64,000 nucleotides of DNA from Bacteroidia bacterium. GTDB taxonomy: Bacteria; Bacteroidota; Bacteroidia; Flavobacteriales_D; Cryomorphaceae. The notes under the pieces are model-generated. The model saw nothing but the letters and a program-made list of their open reading frames with translations, was not told where the DNA came from and made no database searches. Location of the stretch: contig JAUICL010000001.1 of the NCBI GenBank assembly GCA_030427905.1, positions 186,001 through 250,000 on the forward strand, in the 5' to 3' direction. Position numbers and translations under genes: made by a program. Shown here piece by piece: positions 1 through 8,679 of this stretch. The first letter of the stretch is position 1, and every line of letters starts with the position of its first letter.

Positions 1-33
1 TAATCCCAGAATAACAATTAAGCTTTAGTCTTA

Positions 34-61
34 GAGCCCCGATGCTACGGTATCGGGGCTC
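34..61 (+). terminator. Hairpin terminator of an upstream gene
   Basis: A 10-bp perfect stem (GAGCCCCGAT / ATCGGGGCTC) closes an 8-nt loop. There is no strong T run after it. It lies before the first gene of the window, so it probably ends a transcript that enters from the left. The CCCCGAT/ATCGGGG core recurs in the terminator at 2942-2981. Confidence 0.6.
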
Positions 62-79
62 ATATAATTAATCCGAATC

Positions 80-2920
80 ATGTTTTTTAGTAAGTTTTCA
101 CAGTTATTTATTGTAGTAGCGTCTCTTTTATCAGCTCAGCTGGCAATTGGACAGGAGAAAGGATTTTTAAGAGGAAACATCACCGATGGTGATTTTGGTG
201 GCCCGATGATCGGTGCAACCATCGTACTCGCAGACAATCCAGGTGTAGGTACTATTACTGACTTTGATGGGAATTTCTCCCTCTCGTTAGACCCAGGGAC
301 GTACACTGTGAATATTTCTTATATCTCTTATGCAACACAGTCTTTTGCCGACATAGTGATAACCGAAGGAGAAGTAACCCCGCTTGATGCGACTCTGAAG
401 TCGGCTATTGATGAGCTAGACGTTGTAGAAGTTGTTGCAGAAGCAAGAAGAAACACTGAAAATGGTGTCTTGCTCGAAATGAAGAATGCATCGGCCGTAC
501 AGGATGGACTTTCATCCCAGTCGATCAAAAAAGTAGGTGACTCCGATCTTTCAGGAGCAATAAAACGTGTAACTGGTGTAACCGTTCAAGGTGGAAAGTA
601 TGTCTACGTTCGTGGGCTTGGAGACCGATACACAAAAACTACTCTTAATGGACTTGCAATTCCAGGACTCGACCCTGACGTAAACGCCGTCCAAATTGAC
701 ATTTTCCCAACAGCAATTCTGGAAAATGTAAACGTTTTGAAATCATTCACACCGAATGAGTATGGAGATTTTACTGGTGGACTCGTCAATATTGTCACCA
801 AAAAATTCCCTGAACAAAAAGAAACTCAAGTAAGCCTTGGACTCGGTTATGTACAAGGCCAAACTTTTAACAGCGACTACATTCTCTACAACCGTGGTGG
901 AATGGATTGGCTAGGATTCGACGATGGAATGCGCGAGCTGCCGATCGATCAAAACACGGTAGTACCCGTAGAAGTTGAAGTAGACCCTCAACTTGAAACA
1001 ATTACCAGATCATTTGGACGCGACCTAGCTGTTAAAAGTGCTACTGCCCTTCCGAATGGATCACTATCGTTGGTTCATGGAAATCAACTTAACAAAGAAT
1101 CTGGTACTACCTATGGATATAATTTCGTGTTGAACTACCAGAATCAAACGAACTTCTACAAAGATTTTGAGTCTAATGCCTTCCTGAAGGACAACGACAA
1201 CACAGTCAATGAGCTCTTTCAGGATGAGTCGCGGATAGGTGACGTTGGTGTGAACACAGTGCAATGGAGCGCCATGGCTAGTGGATCTATGAAGAAGGAA
1301 AAGTACGCCCTAACAGGTATGCTTCTTAGAAGCCAAAGTGGAGAGACAACAGCGTCTGATCGGATTGTCAGAAACTTTAACCAAACTGGAGCCATTCTTC
1401 AAGAGTACATCCTTACTTACTCACAGCGCTCTCTATCTACTTTCCTCTTAGATGGAAACTTTAACCTTGGGAAATTACAACTCGATGTTGCTGGAGCTGT
1501 ATCTAAATCGCGGGTATACGACCCTGACTTCAGATCTACAGCTTACTCGTTAACTAATGGATCTCCTACTCTAAACCCCGGTGATGGCGCAGGTATCAAC
1601 CGCTTTTGGCGAGATCTGAATGAGTGGAATGAAAACTTCAGAGCTGACGCAACATATACTTTTTCAAAGCAGTTTAAGCTGAAAGCTGGAGCAAACATCC
1701 TTCTGAAGCAACGTGAGTTTGAAACGATAGCGTATATCCACAGCCGAAGAAACCGATCAGATGTTGATCCAGATCCAGACTGGTTCCTTCAAGAAGACAA
1801 TATTTGGACTTCTGATGACCGATCTGGGACTTACACAATTGGAAACCAAGAACCGATCAACAACTTTGAAGCTCGACAAAATGTGATGGCTGGTTACTTG
1901 ATGGCCGAACATCAAATCACTCCACTCTTTAGAGCTATATACGGTTTGCGTGTTGAAAAGGGTGACATGTTCTACACAGGAGAAGGACAAGTTGGTTTAG
2001 ATTACCTATTCTACAATGACGAGAAAACTCTGGACGAGCTGAATTTCCTTCCTTCGGTAAATTTGGTTTACGCAGTAACAGAAAAAACGAACATTCGTGG
2101 ATCCGTGACTCAAACTATTGCCAGACCAAGCTTTAAGGAGAAGTCCATCGCTCAGATTTACGACCCAATCACTAAACGTACCTTTATTGGTAATATCGAT
2201 TTGGAACAAACGGAGATCACTAACTACGACTTGAGATATGAGTGGTTCTTTGGACCAAGAGAAATTCTTTCGGTTGCCGGTTTCTACAAGCAGTTTGATG
2301 GTCATATCGAGCTTGTATCATTCGAAACCGCACCAGATAACATTAAACCAAGAAACTCAGGTGATGCCTTTGTTTATGGAATTGAATTGGAAGCTAGAAA
2401 GCAACTCGGTTTCATTCCTGGAAAATTCTTTGATAGACTTTTCCTAGGTGGTAATGTAACCCTCGTGGAGTCAGGAGTTGACATGAAGCAAGTACAGACT
2501 GGAAACGAAGGTCAAACTGAATACGACCTGCGCACAACAAACTTGCGCGTAGGTGAGACTCTTGATGATACGAGAGATATGGCGGGACAATCACCATACT
2601 CTATCAACGCCAACTTATCTTATGAAATCGTTGAAAAGCAGTTCAACGTTTCTTTGGCATACAACGTACAAGGTGAGCAACTCAGCATTATTGCTTCAGG
2701 TCGTATTCCTGATGTTTACACCAAACCTTTCCACAGCTTCGATTTCAACTCATACATCGGGCTTGGGAAAGAAATGAGATCTAAGCTTAGTTTTGGAATT
2801 CGCAACCTACTCGACGACAAAAGAGAAATGGTTTACAAATCATTCGGAGCCGAAGACGAAATTTACCAGGCGTTCTCACCAGGAAGAACCTTTAATCTGA
2901 AGTATACCTATACTTTCTAG
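80..2920 (+). CDS. TonB-dependent outer-membrane receptor with carboxypeptidase-regulatory domain
   Basis: This 946-residue protein has a signal peptide (about residues 1-24), a carboxypeptidase-regulatory-like beta-sandwich domain (about 28-115), a TonB plug (about 130-245) and a 22-strand-type beta-barrel that ends in an aromatic residue (YTYTF), as outer-membrane proteins do. The plug contains SGAIKRVTGVTVQGGKYVYV followed by RGLGDRY, a subfamily signature of receptors of unknown ligand. It would import a substrate across the outer membrane using TonB-ExbBD energy. It is flanked by a hairpin at each end and has no SusD partner, so it is a single-gene unit and its substrate cannot be read from context. 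The ATG at 80 gives a good signal peptide. The family is sure; the ligand is unknown. Confidence 0.93.
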   Translation: MFFSKFSQLFIVVASLLSAQLAIGQEKGFLRGNITDGDFGGPMIGATIVLADNPGVGTITDFDGNFSLSLDPGTYTVNISYISYATQSFADIVITEGEVTPLDATLKSAIDELDVVEVVAEARRNTENGVLLEMKNASAVQDGLSSQSIKKVGDSDLSGAIKRVTGVTVQGGKYVYVRGLGDRYTKTTLNGLAIPGLDPDVNAVQIDIFPTAILENVNVLKSFTPNEYGDFTGGLVNIVTKKFPEQKETQVSLGLGYVQGQTFNSDYILYNRGGMDWLGFDDGMRELPIDQNTVVPVEVEVDPQLETITRSFGRDLAVKSATALPNGSLSLVHGNQLNKESGTTYGYNFVLNYQNQTNFYKDFESNAFLKDNDNTVNELFQDESRIGDVGVNTVQWSAMASGSMKKEKYALTGMLLRSQSGETTASDRIVRNFNQTGAILQEYILTYSQRSLSTFLLDGNFNLGKLQLDVAGAVSKSRVYDPDFRSTAYSLTNGSPTLNPGDGAGINRFWRDLNEWNENFRADATYTFSKQFKLKAGANILLKQREFETIAYIHSRRNRSDVDPDPDWFLQEDNIWTSDDRSGTYTIGNQEPINNFEARQNVMAGYLMAEHQITPLFRAIYGLRVEKGDMFYTGEGQVGLDYLFYNDEKTLDELNFLPSVNLVYAVTEKTNIRGSVTQTIARPSFKEKSIAQIYDPITKRTFIGNIDLEQTEITNYDLRYEWFFGPREILSVAGFYKQFDGHIELVSFETAPDNIKPRNSGDAFVYGIELEARKQLGFIPGKFFDRLFLGGNVTLVESGVDMKQVQTGNEGQTEYDLRTTNLRVGETLDDTRDMAGQSPYSINANLSYEIVEKQFNVSLAYNVQGEQLSIIASGRIPDVYTKPFHSFDFNSYIGLGKEMRSKLSFGIRNLLDDKREMVYKSFGAEDEIYQAFSPGRTFNLKYTYTF

Positions 2921-2941
2921 AACACAACCGAGAATAGACAA

Positions 2942-2981
2942 AAAACGACCCGCCCCGATAGTCATCGAGGCGGGTCGTTTT
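2942..2981. terminator. Bidirectional intrinsic terminator
   Basis: A 13-bp perfect stem (AAAACGACCCGCC / GGCGGGTCGTTTT) has an inner CGAT/ATCG extension. The flanking A and T runs make it work on both strands. It lies between the convergent TonB receptor and the YwqK-like gene. Confidence 0.9.
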
Positions 2982-3001
2982 ATTTCACGTAGTAGAATCT
3001 C

Positions 3002-3454
3002 TTATTGGTAATCTTTTTCGCTGGTCACGTTGCCATCGGCATCATACATCAACCACTTACCAACGCGTTGACCATTGTTGTACTCCATGTGAATACGGAG
3101 AACATCTCCTTCCCACACTTTCCAAATACCGTCTTTTTGTCCTAGGTTGTAGTACCCTTCAGAAACGAGTTCACCCGCTTCATTGTACTTCATCCATTTT
3201 CCGTGCTTTTGCCCGTTTATAAGAACTCCTGATTCATCTAAAGCACCATTGTCGTGGAACGACTTAATAGATGCTGAAACTTTTCCATCTGCTGATCGCT
3301 TATAAGTTGCGTTATCAGCGTAGTAACTTACATCATCACTTCCATCATTTGAAAGTTGCGTGTATTTAGATTGATCGATTTCACTAAGGTTTTGAGCATT
3401 CGCAACGCTGATCCCTACCATAATCACCAATCCTAGTATCATCCATTTTTTCAT
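3002..3454 (-). CDS. Secreted YwqK/MORN-repeat protein
   Basis: About 150 residues long, with a clean signal peptide from MKKWMILG to ANAQ. It then carries tandem MORN-like units of the form NGQKHGKW-x-x-Y, NLGQKDGIWKVW and NNGQRVGKWLMYD. These are the repeats of the toxin-antitoxin YwqK-type antitoxin family, but here on an exported protein, so an antitoxin role is doubtful and no toxin partner is adjacent. The start at 3454 was chosen over the upstream ATG at 3517 because the upstream frame adds 21 residues before the signal peptide and would begin upstream of the -7 promoter box at 3489-3496. Function unknown; probably periplasmic or surface-exposed. Confidence 0.75.
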   Translation of the reverse strand: MKKWMILGLVIMVGISVANAQNLSEIDQSKYTQLSNDGSDDVSYYADNATYKRSADGKVSASIKSFHDNGALDESGVLINGQKHGKWMKYNEAGELVSEGYYNLGQKDGIWKVWEGDVLRIHMEYNNGQRVGKWLMYDADGNVTSEKDYQ

Positions 3455-3488
3455 AACAATTGCGTTTACGTTAATTGAACTCTTTATA

Positions 3489-3496
3489 CAAAGGTA
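3489..3496 (-). promoter_or_regulatory. -7 promoter box TACCTTTG
   Basis: An exact match to the Bacteroidota -7 consensus TAnnTTTG, 34 nt before the ATG at 3454. No convincing -33 TTTG is visible at the usual spacing. Confidence 0.5.
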
Positions 3497-3582
3497 ATCA
3501 TTTCTTAACGTTTTCATAACATTAAACGACTGAACACAGAAAATGGTTACAACTTATTGATTAAGAAGCAACCCGAAATATC

Positions 3583-3921
3583 TTAGAAAGAAGAAAGGTA
3601 AAATTTCTTAGACGAGCCGTCAGCCTTGACAACCACGTCCTTCACCGTCTGTTTTTCGTAGCTCAATGAGCTCACTTCTACGGTGTAAGTTCCCTCTGGA
3701 AGATTTGGTATCTCATAGGAACCATCAAAAGATGCATATGCAGTAATATCGAGCTCCACAATTTTTATGGTAGCACCAGTAAGCGCTTCGGCACTCATCT
3801 CATCGATGACCCACCCTTGAAGGGCGCCTTTAGGCTTTTCTCCTTCGCTTTTAGCGGGATTTCCAGCTGTCAGCGTAAAACTGATCAAACCAAGGATTAT
3901 GACTAGCGATAACTTCTGCAT
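3583..3921 (-). CDS. Small secreted carboxypeptidase-regulatory-like domain protein
   Basis: 112 residues: a signal peptide (about 1-19) followed by one carboxypeptidase-regulatory-like domain (about 33-109) of the kind found at the N-terminus of TonB receptors. Its hallmarks are GWVIDEMSAEALTGATIKI, a DGSYEIPNLPEGTYTVEVS turn and a final beta strand. The domain stands alone, with no receptor or peptidase fused to it. It lies upstream of the YwqK-like gene on the same strand but has its own promoter. Function unknown; such stand-alone domains may bind other envelope proteins. Confidence 0.8.
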   Translation of the reverse strand: MQKLSLVIILGLISFTLTAGNPAKSEGEKPKGALQGWVIDEMSAEALTGATIKIVELDITAYASFDGSYEIPNLPEGTYTVEVSSLSYEKQTVKDVVVKADGSSKKFYLSSF

Positions 3922-3928
3922 TGCAGGG

Positions 3929-3956
3929 CAAAATTAAGGCGCTATATCGGCTCAAA
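3929..3956 (-). promoter_or_regulatory. Promoter: -33 TTTG and -7 TAATTTTG
   Basis: On the minus strand TTTG (3953-3956) is followed after 16 nt by TAATTTTG (3929-3936). Only 7 nt separate the box from the ATG at 3921, so the mRNA would have almost no 5' leader. Confidence 0.6.
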
Positions 3957-4044
3957 CTTTAACTCATTATTAAGTTCATGCAGCCATTGTTAATCATTTG
4001 TTAAGCGCTCATTTCAGACCGAAGCTTATCTTAGCACGAAAAAA

Positions 4045-5733
4045 GTGCAAAGACATTTTAGCCTAGTATTAGCCTTCTTTTTCGGGTGCATCGCCATGCG
4101 CGCTCAGACCAATGAATCGCCCGATTACCCAACCATCATCGAGACCTTCACGGGTATAGCCGATCAGTTTCCCGAAAACGCAAAATTGTATCAGAATGGC
4201 CAGACCGATTCGGGATTTCCCTTACACACCCTTGTCATTGGTCGGAATGGTCTCAGTTCAGAAGATGTCGCAGCCGCTGGCGATCTTGTAGTACTTGTGC
4301 TTAACGGCATCCACCCAGGAGAGTCTTGCGGAATCAATGCCAGTATCACGTTTGCTAAAGAAAAGGCGGAAACTCCTGATGAAGGAATCACCTATGTGAT
4401 CATACCGGTCTACAATATAGGTGGGTGTCTTGATCGACGCCCAAACACCAGGGCCAACCAAGATGGACCAGAACTACAAGGCTTCAGAGGCAATTACCAA
4501 AATCTAGATCTCAATAGAGACTTCATAAAAGGTGATTCGAAAAACACCAAGGCCTTTGCGGAAATTTTTCATCGATGGAATCCACATATCCTTATCGACA
4601 CTCATACATCAAACGGAGCCGATTACCAACCAACAATGACTCTTTTGACCACTTTTCCCGAAAAGCTTAATAAAATGCAGGCAAACTTTCTAAGCTTAGA
4701 AATGGAGCCGGCGCTCTACACTGGCATGGCAAAGAAGGGGAATAAAATGGTGCCCTATGTCAACACAATAAAAGGCACACCTGATAGTGGAATCAAGGCA
4801 TTCACCGACCTGCCGAGGTATAGCATTGGCTACGCAGCTTTGTTTAACTGCATTGGGTTCACAACCGAGGCGCACATGCTTAAGTCGTTTGATGCAAGAG
4901 TAAATGCTACCTTAGATATTCTTCATGTCGTATCAGATGTAGCCAGAGAAAAATCGAGTGTGATTAAAACACTCAAAAAACTTGCCGATGACGAAGACTT
5001 GACCAGAACGGCATACGCATACAACTGGAAGGTGAGCGAGCAGGTCGATTCACTTCTCTTTCCCGGATACGAAGCCGACAGCATACCAAGTGAAGTAACT
5101 GGACAGCTCAGACTGAAGTACGACCGCACCAAACCTTATGAAAAAAACATACCCTACCTGAAATGGCATGAGTCCAGCTCGTCTTTTGATCTTCCGGCAT
5201 TTTACATTATTAGGCAAAGCGCTGTGAAAGCACTTGAACTGCTCGATGCTAACAATATTGAGTACCGCGTGATGGATACCGACACTATGGTGCAGGTCCG
5301 TACACAGTACATCCAATCTTATGAAACACTGGGCTTTCCTTACGAAGGTCATTACCTTCACTACAACACCGAAGTACGTGAAGGACAAAGCACCATGGCT
5401 ATTCGCGCTGGAGACGTACTGGTACCAGCACAACAAAAAGGATCAAAATACCTTGCGCACGTACTTTACCCCGAATGTGCTGACAGCTTTTTTAATTGGA
5501 ACTTTTTTGATGCTCACCTAGGTCAGAAGGAATACTTCTCACCTTATGTATTTGAAGACACAGCTGCCGACCTTTTGAAGCGTAATAAAAGATTGCGGGA
5601 AGCCTTTGAATCGAAAATTGCATCCGATCCCGAATTTGCCGGTGATAGCTATGCCCAACTCAAATTCGTCTATGAAAACTCACCGTATTACGAGCCATCG
5701 CACAAGCGAATGCCCGTGTATATGATATACTAG
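4045..5733 (+). CDS. Secreted M14-family zinc carboxypeptidase
   Basis: 562 residues with a signal peptide ending at MRAQ (about residue 21). The M14 zinc-binding motif HPGES (HxxE) is near residue 91, the NLDLNRDF segment supplies the substrate-binding Asn-Arg pair near 154, and the third zinc ligand is the His of DTHTSNG near 185. A second domain of about 200 residues follows the catalytic core. It should remove C-terminal residues from peptides in the periplasm or outside the cell. The start is GTG: the next in-frame ATG (residue 18) would destroy the signal peptide. A degenerate -7 box TATCTTAG lies at 4028-4035, 9 nt before the GTG. The 3' end overlaps the convergent regulator gene by 4 bp (CTAG). 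Confidence 0.88.
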   Translation: MQRHFSLVLAFFFGCIAMRAQTNESPDYPTIIETFTGIADQFPENAKLYQNGQTDSGFPLHTLVIGRNGLSSEDVAAAGDLVVLVLNGIHPGESCGINASITFAKEKAETPDEGITYVIIPVYNIGGCLDRRPNTRANQDGPELQGFRGNYQNLDLNRDFIKGDSKNTKAFAEIFHRWNPHILIDTHTSNGADYQPTMTLLTTFPEKLNKMQANFLSLEMEPALYTGMAKKGNKMVPYVNTIKGTPDSGIKAFTDLPRYSIGYAALFNCIGFTTEAHMLKSFDARVNATLDILHVVSDVAREKSSVIKTLKKLADDEDLTRTAYAYNWKVSEQVDSLLFPGYEADSIPSEVTGQLRLKYDRTKPYEKNIPYLKWHESSSSFDLPAFYIIRQSAVKALELLDANNIEYRVMDTDTMVQVRTQYIQSYETLGFPYEGHYLHYNTEVREGQSTMAIRAGDVLVPAQQKGSKYLAHVLYPECADSFFNWNFFDAHLGQKEYFSPYVFEDTAADLLKRNKRLREAFESKIASDPEFAGDSYAQLKFVYENSPYYEPSHKRMPVYMIY

Positions 5734-6416
5734 CGTACGTCGTAGCTATATCCTATACCCTTATAGGTCTTGATATGCCGCGGCCCGATTTTGGTTCGCA
5801 AGTTTCGAATATGTACATCGATCGTTCGCTCACGAACATTCTCTTGATTTGACCAAAGCGATTCTATTATCTCTTCGCGACTGAATACTTTTCTTGGTTT
5901 TGAGACCAAAAGCGAAATAATCTCAAATTCCTTGCGCTGGAGATCAATGGGCTCGTTGTTGACGATAGCCAAAAACTTTTCGTAATCGAGGATCACTTCG
6001 CCAATTGCCCTTGAACTGGGTTTGGTCAGGCTTCGGCATGCACTTTGGCGGAGCCAAGTCTGCAATCGACTTCCAAAAACGCGCTTGTTTACCGGCTTCA
6101 CCCTAAAATCGTCGGCTCCTGCATTCAGGGCGGCTACCTCAACATACTTCTCCTTTCTATCGCTAAATATGACAGATACAATCTGATTACTTAGACCTTC
6201 CGATTTTAATTCATTCAGAAAATCGGTGGCATCCCGCCCGTCAACCAGCAGATCCATTAAAAGCACTGCAGGTACCCGCTCTGCAATGGCAGCCCTAGCT
6301 TCATCAAATGTCTTTACAAGTTGGTAGCTCGCATTACTACCTTCTATGACGGGCATCAACTCATCAAACTGTGAGTTTTCACCTTTAAAGACTAAAACAG
6401 ATTGAGTAGAAATCAT
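5730..6416 (-). CDS. OmpR/PhoB-type response regulator with degenerate receiver
   Basis: 228 residues. The N-terminal receiver (about 5-120) keeps the phospho-acceptor Asp55 (LLMDLL), the Ser/Thr position (Ser85) and the conserved Lys107 (RVKPVN). The acidic pair that normally follows the first beta strand is missing: the strand VLVF is followed by Lys-Gly-Glu. The C-terminal winged helix (about 135-228) is typical, with ERTIDVHIRNLRTKIG as the recognition region and GIGY near the end. No histidine kinase is adjacent. The gene diverges from a Na/Pi cotransporter, across a region with TTAA repeats every 11 bp that may be its binding site. A TACTTTCG box (6437-6444) lies 20 nt before the ATG. 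Phosphorylation may be weak or absent. Confidence 0.88.
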   Translation of the reverse strand: MISTQSVLVFKGENSQFDELMPVIEGSNASYQLVKTFDEARAAIAERVPAVLLMDLLVDGRDATDFLNELKSEGLSNQIVSVIFSDRKEKYVEVAALNAGADDFRVKPVNKRVFGSRLQTWLRQSACRSLTKPSSRAIGEVILDYEKFLAIVNNEPIDLQRKEFEIISLLVSKPRKVFSREEIIESLWSNQENVRERTIDVHIRNLRTKIGPRHIKTYKGIGYSYDVR

Positions 6417-6454
6417 TTGTGGTAAAACCTGGAGTCCGAAAGTATCTTGGCTTA

Positions 6455-6512
6455 GTTAAATAAGCTTTAACCCCTTGTTAATTAATACTTATTACTTGTT
6501 AAGAACGTTAAC
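6455..6512. promoter_or_regulatory. Candidate regulator-binding repeats (TTAA every 11 bp)
   Basis: TTAA occurs at 6456, 6467 and 6478, TTAT at 6489, and TTAA at 6499 and 6508. The first four are exactly 11 bp apart, which is the geometry of direct repeats bound by PhoP/OmpR-family winged-helix proteins. CTTGTTAA itself is repeated at 6474-6481 and 6495-6502. The site lies between the divergent response-regulator and Na/Pi transporter genes. The region is AT-rich, so chance remains possible. Confidence 0.4.
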
Positions 6513-6601
6513 TCAAAATGCATTCAAGTAATCATTGACGCCACCCACTCTACTTAACACAAGCATAACCTTTTAGGGCATATTTTCGATTTTTATAATC
6601 C

Positions 6602-6609
6602 TACCTTTG
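6602..6609 (+). promoter_or_regulatory. -7 promoter box TACCTTTG
   Basis: An exact TAnnTTTG box 18 nt before the ATG at 6628. An apparent in-frame TTG start at 6607 lies inside the box, so it cannot be the start of translation from this promoter. Confidence 0.6.
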
Positions 6610-6627
6610 CCGGCTATACATTTTCGA

Positions 6628-8679
6628 ATGGTGCGGACTATTAAACTTTTCTTAAGCCTTTTCTTAATACTTCTCTCGGTGAACCAAATTCACGCAGAAG
6701 ATGCATTAGAATTGCATGGCCCTGTCATCACTGACAAAAGTGTTCGCATAACGTGGATGATCAATTGCCATGCAAGCGAAGTTCCCGACTCCGTTTTTTT
6801 GAGATACAATGGTTCGGCTAGCTTGGCCAACGAAGGAGAAGTGTGGAAATACACTAAGCCAGTGCCCTTTACGCAAGGGCACATCGATATCTCCAACCTT
6901 TCATCACTGACTTCATACGTTTATCAAGTTGGATATCAAAACGACGATGGCGAGTACGTTTGGACCAAGCGATCGAACTTCAAGACTGGTATTCCATGGG
7001 GAATTACTCGATTCCTGCTGATGGTAGGAGCGTTGTGTCTCTTTATTTATGGGATGAAAACCATGAGCGAAGGGATTCAGGCTTCGGCAGGTGTCAGATT
7101 GCGAAGAGCTCTTGAGCGCATGACTAAGAATCGGTTTAAGGGCGTGCTGTCGGGCTTCTTTCTAACGGGATTGCTCCAATCGTCTAGTGCAACTACGGTT
7201 ATGACGGTGAGCTTTGTCAACGCAGGACTTATCACCCTTACCGAGTCTGCTGGTATCATGATGGGAGCCAATATCGGAACCACGATTACGGGTTGGCTCG
7301 TTTCCCTGCTCGGTTTCCGTGTGGATATTAGTGTTTATGCCCTTATAATCTTTGCTTTTGCCATCCCGCTGCTGCTGTTGAAACGCTACCAAAGTCGGTC
7401 TTGGAGTAATGCAATGATTGGTTTTGCCTTGCTCTTCATGGGGCTCGGATTTCTGAAGCAAACGGTACCAACTCTAACACAAGACTCAGCTCTTGTTCAA
7501 TCCTTCTTATCCTACTCCAACATCCCAGTGCTTGGCACCCTGATGTTTGTCGCTCTTGGAATGATTGTTACCATCATTGTTCAAAGCTCATCTACAGCAT
7601 TTGCGCTAACCATGACGCTTTGTGTGAGCGGTGTAATTCCCTTTGAAGTTGCTGCAGCCATGGTACTAGGTGAGAACATTGGTACAACAGCTACGGCCGA
7701 AGTAGCCGCCCTGGTAGGAAACGTTCACGCAAAAAGAAGTGCCCGAATTCACACCCTGTTCAATGTCATTGGTGTAGCCTGGATGATTTTCGCCATGCCG
7801 TTTGTTTTGAAGGCCATTGGTGAGTTTTTGCCGGCCGATCCGTTTGCCAACACCGATGTCGGTAGGCAAGCAGCTACTACAGGGTTGGCCGCCTTTCACA
7901 CTGTTTTTAACACGGTCAATCTGTTGATTCTAATTTGGTTTACTCCATTGCTAGTCAAACTCGCATCTAAGACGGTTCGATCGAAGGGCGTTGAAGACGA
8001 AGAGTTTAGACTCGAATTCATCGACACATCCATTGAAATCTCCGAGATTTCAATCATTGAAGCCAAAAGGGAGTTGTCGAAGTTTGCCGAGCTCACAAAG
8101 CGTATGTCGGGATTTGTGCGGTCACTGCTTATCCAAACTGACCAAAAAGATCAATCTCCTATTCTCAAGCGGATTAAGAAGTATGAGAAAATAACCGACC
8201 GAATGGAGGTGGAAATTGCCGAATACTGTCGTGAGCTTTCTCGACGTGAACTAAGTGCTGCAGCTTCGGAAAACATCCGAGCTATTCTCGCCATAAGTGG
8301 AGAGCTCGAACGCGTGGGCGATGTGTTTTATCAGATGTCCATGGTCTTAGAAAAAAAGACGACCGCACGGATTTGGTTCACACCAGAACAGCGCGACAAT
8401 ATCATCGAAATGTTTGATTTGGTAGACAAAGCGCATGCTGTGATGATGGCTAATCTTTCGAAAGAAGAGACTGAACAGGTCAACATGGAGAAAGCGGAGG
8501 AACTGGAGCAAAAGATTGATGCTTTCAAGGAAACGCTGCGAAAAGATTACATGAAAAAAGTGGAGCGTGGAAGCTACAATATGCGAAGCGGCGCCATTTA
8601 CAGCGATCTATTTTCTTCGCTGGAGAAAATCGGTGATCACATTCACAATGTGAGCGAAGCCCTTTCGGGCGAAATCTAG
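6628..8679 (+). CDS. Na+/phosphate cotransporter (PNaS family) with PhoU-like tail
   Basis: About 683 residues. A signal peptide or first membrane segment is followed by a roughly 100-residue fibronectin-III-like extracytoplasmic domain (about 25-120). Next is the paired inverted Na/Pi cotransporter core with the two diagnostic QSSS motifs (about 184-187, QSSSATT, and 319-322, QSSST) and the GANIGTT / GENIGTT partners. The cytoplasmic PhoU-like helical domain (about 455-680) is also present. It should take up phosphate with sodium. The start at 6628 was chosen because the longer frame begins inside the -7 box. It diverges from an OmpR-type regulator, which suggests regulated phosphate uptake. 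Its stop overlaps the convergent lipoprotein gene by 4 bp (CTAG). Confidence 0.92.
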   Translation: MVRTIKLFLSLFLILLSVNQIHAEDALELHGPVITDKSVRITWMINCHASEVPDSVFLRYNGSASLANEGEVWKYTKPVPFTQGHIDISNLSSLTSYVYQVGYQNDDGEYVWTKRSNFKTGIPWGITRFLLMVGALCLFIYGMKTMSEGIQASAGVRLRRALERMTKNRFKGVLSGFFLTGLLQSSSATTVMTVSFVNAGLITLTESAGIMMGANIGTTITGWLVSLLGFRVDISVYALIIFAFAIPLLLLKRYQSRSWSNAMIGFALLFMGLGFLKQTVPTLTQDSALVQSFLSYSNIPVLGTLMFVALGMIVTIIVQSSSTAFALTMTLCVSGVIPFEVAAAMVLGENIGTTATAEVAALVGNVHAKRSARIHTLFNVIGVAWMIFAMPFVLKAIGEFLPADPFANTDVGRQAATTGLAAFHTVFNTVNLLILIWFTPLLVKLASKTVRSKGVEDEEFRLEFIDTSIEISEISIIEAKRELSKFAELTKRMSGFVRSLLIQTDQKDQSPILKRIKKYEKITDRMEVEIAEYCRELSRRELSAAASENIRAILAISGELERVGDVFYQMSMVLEKKTTARIWFTPEQRDNIIEMFDLVDKAHAVMMANLSKEETEQVNMEKAEELEQKIDAFKETLRKDYMKKVERGSYNMRSGAIYSDLFSSLEKIGDHIHNVSEALSGEI

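Noticed and set aside
3525-3552. Possible third ECF promoter (TGTAAC ... CGTT, minus strand)
   Set aside because: Spacing is 18 nt rather than 17, the -10 is CGTT rather than CGTC, and it lies about 70 nt from the start codon, which has its own TAnnTTTG box.
6607-6627. TTG start giving a longer Na/Pi transporter
   Set aside because: The codon lies inside the exact -7 box TACCTTTG (6602-6609), upstream of any transcript start from it.
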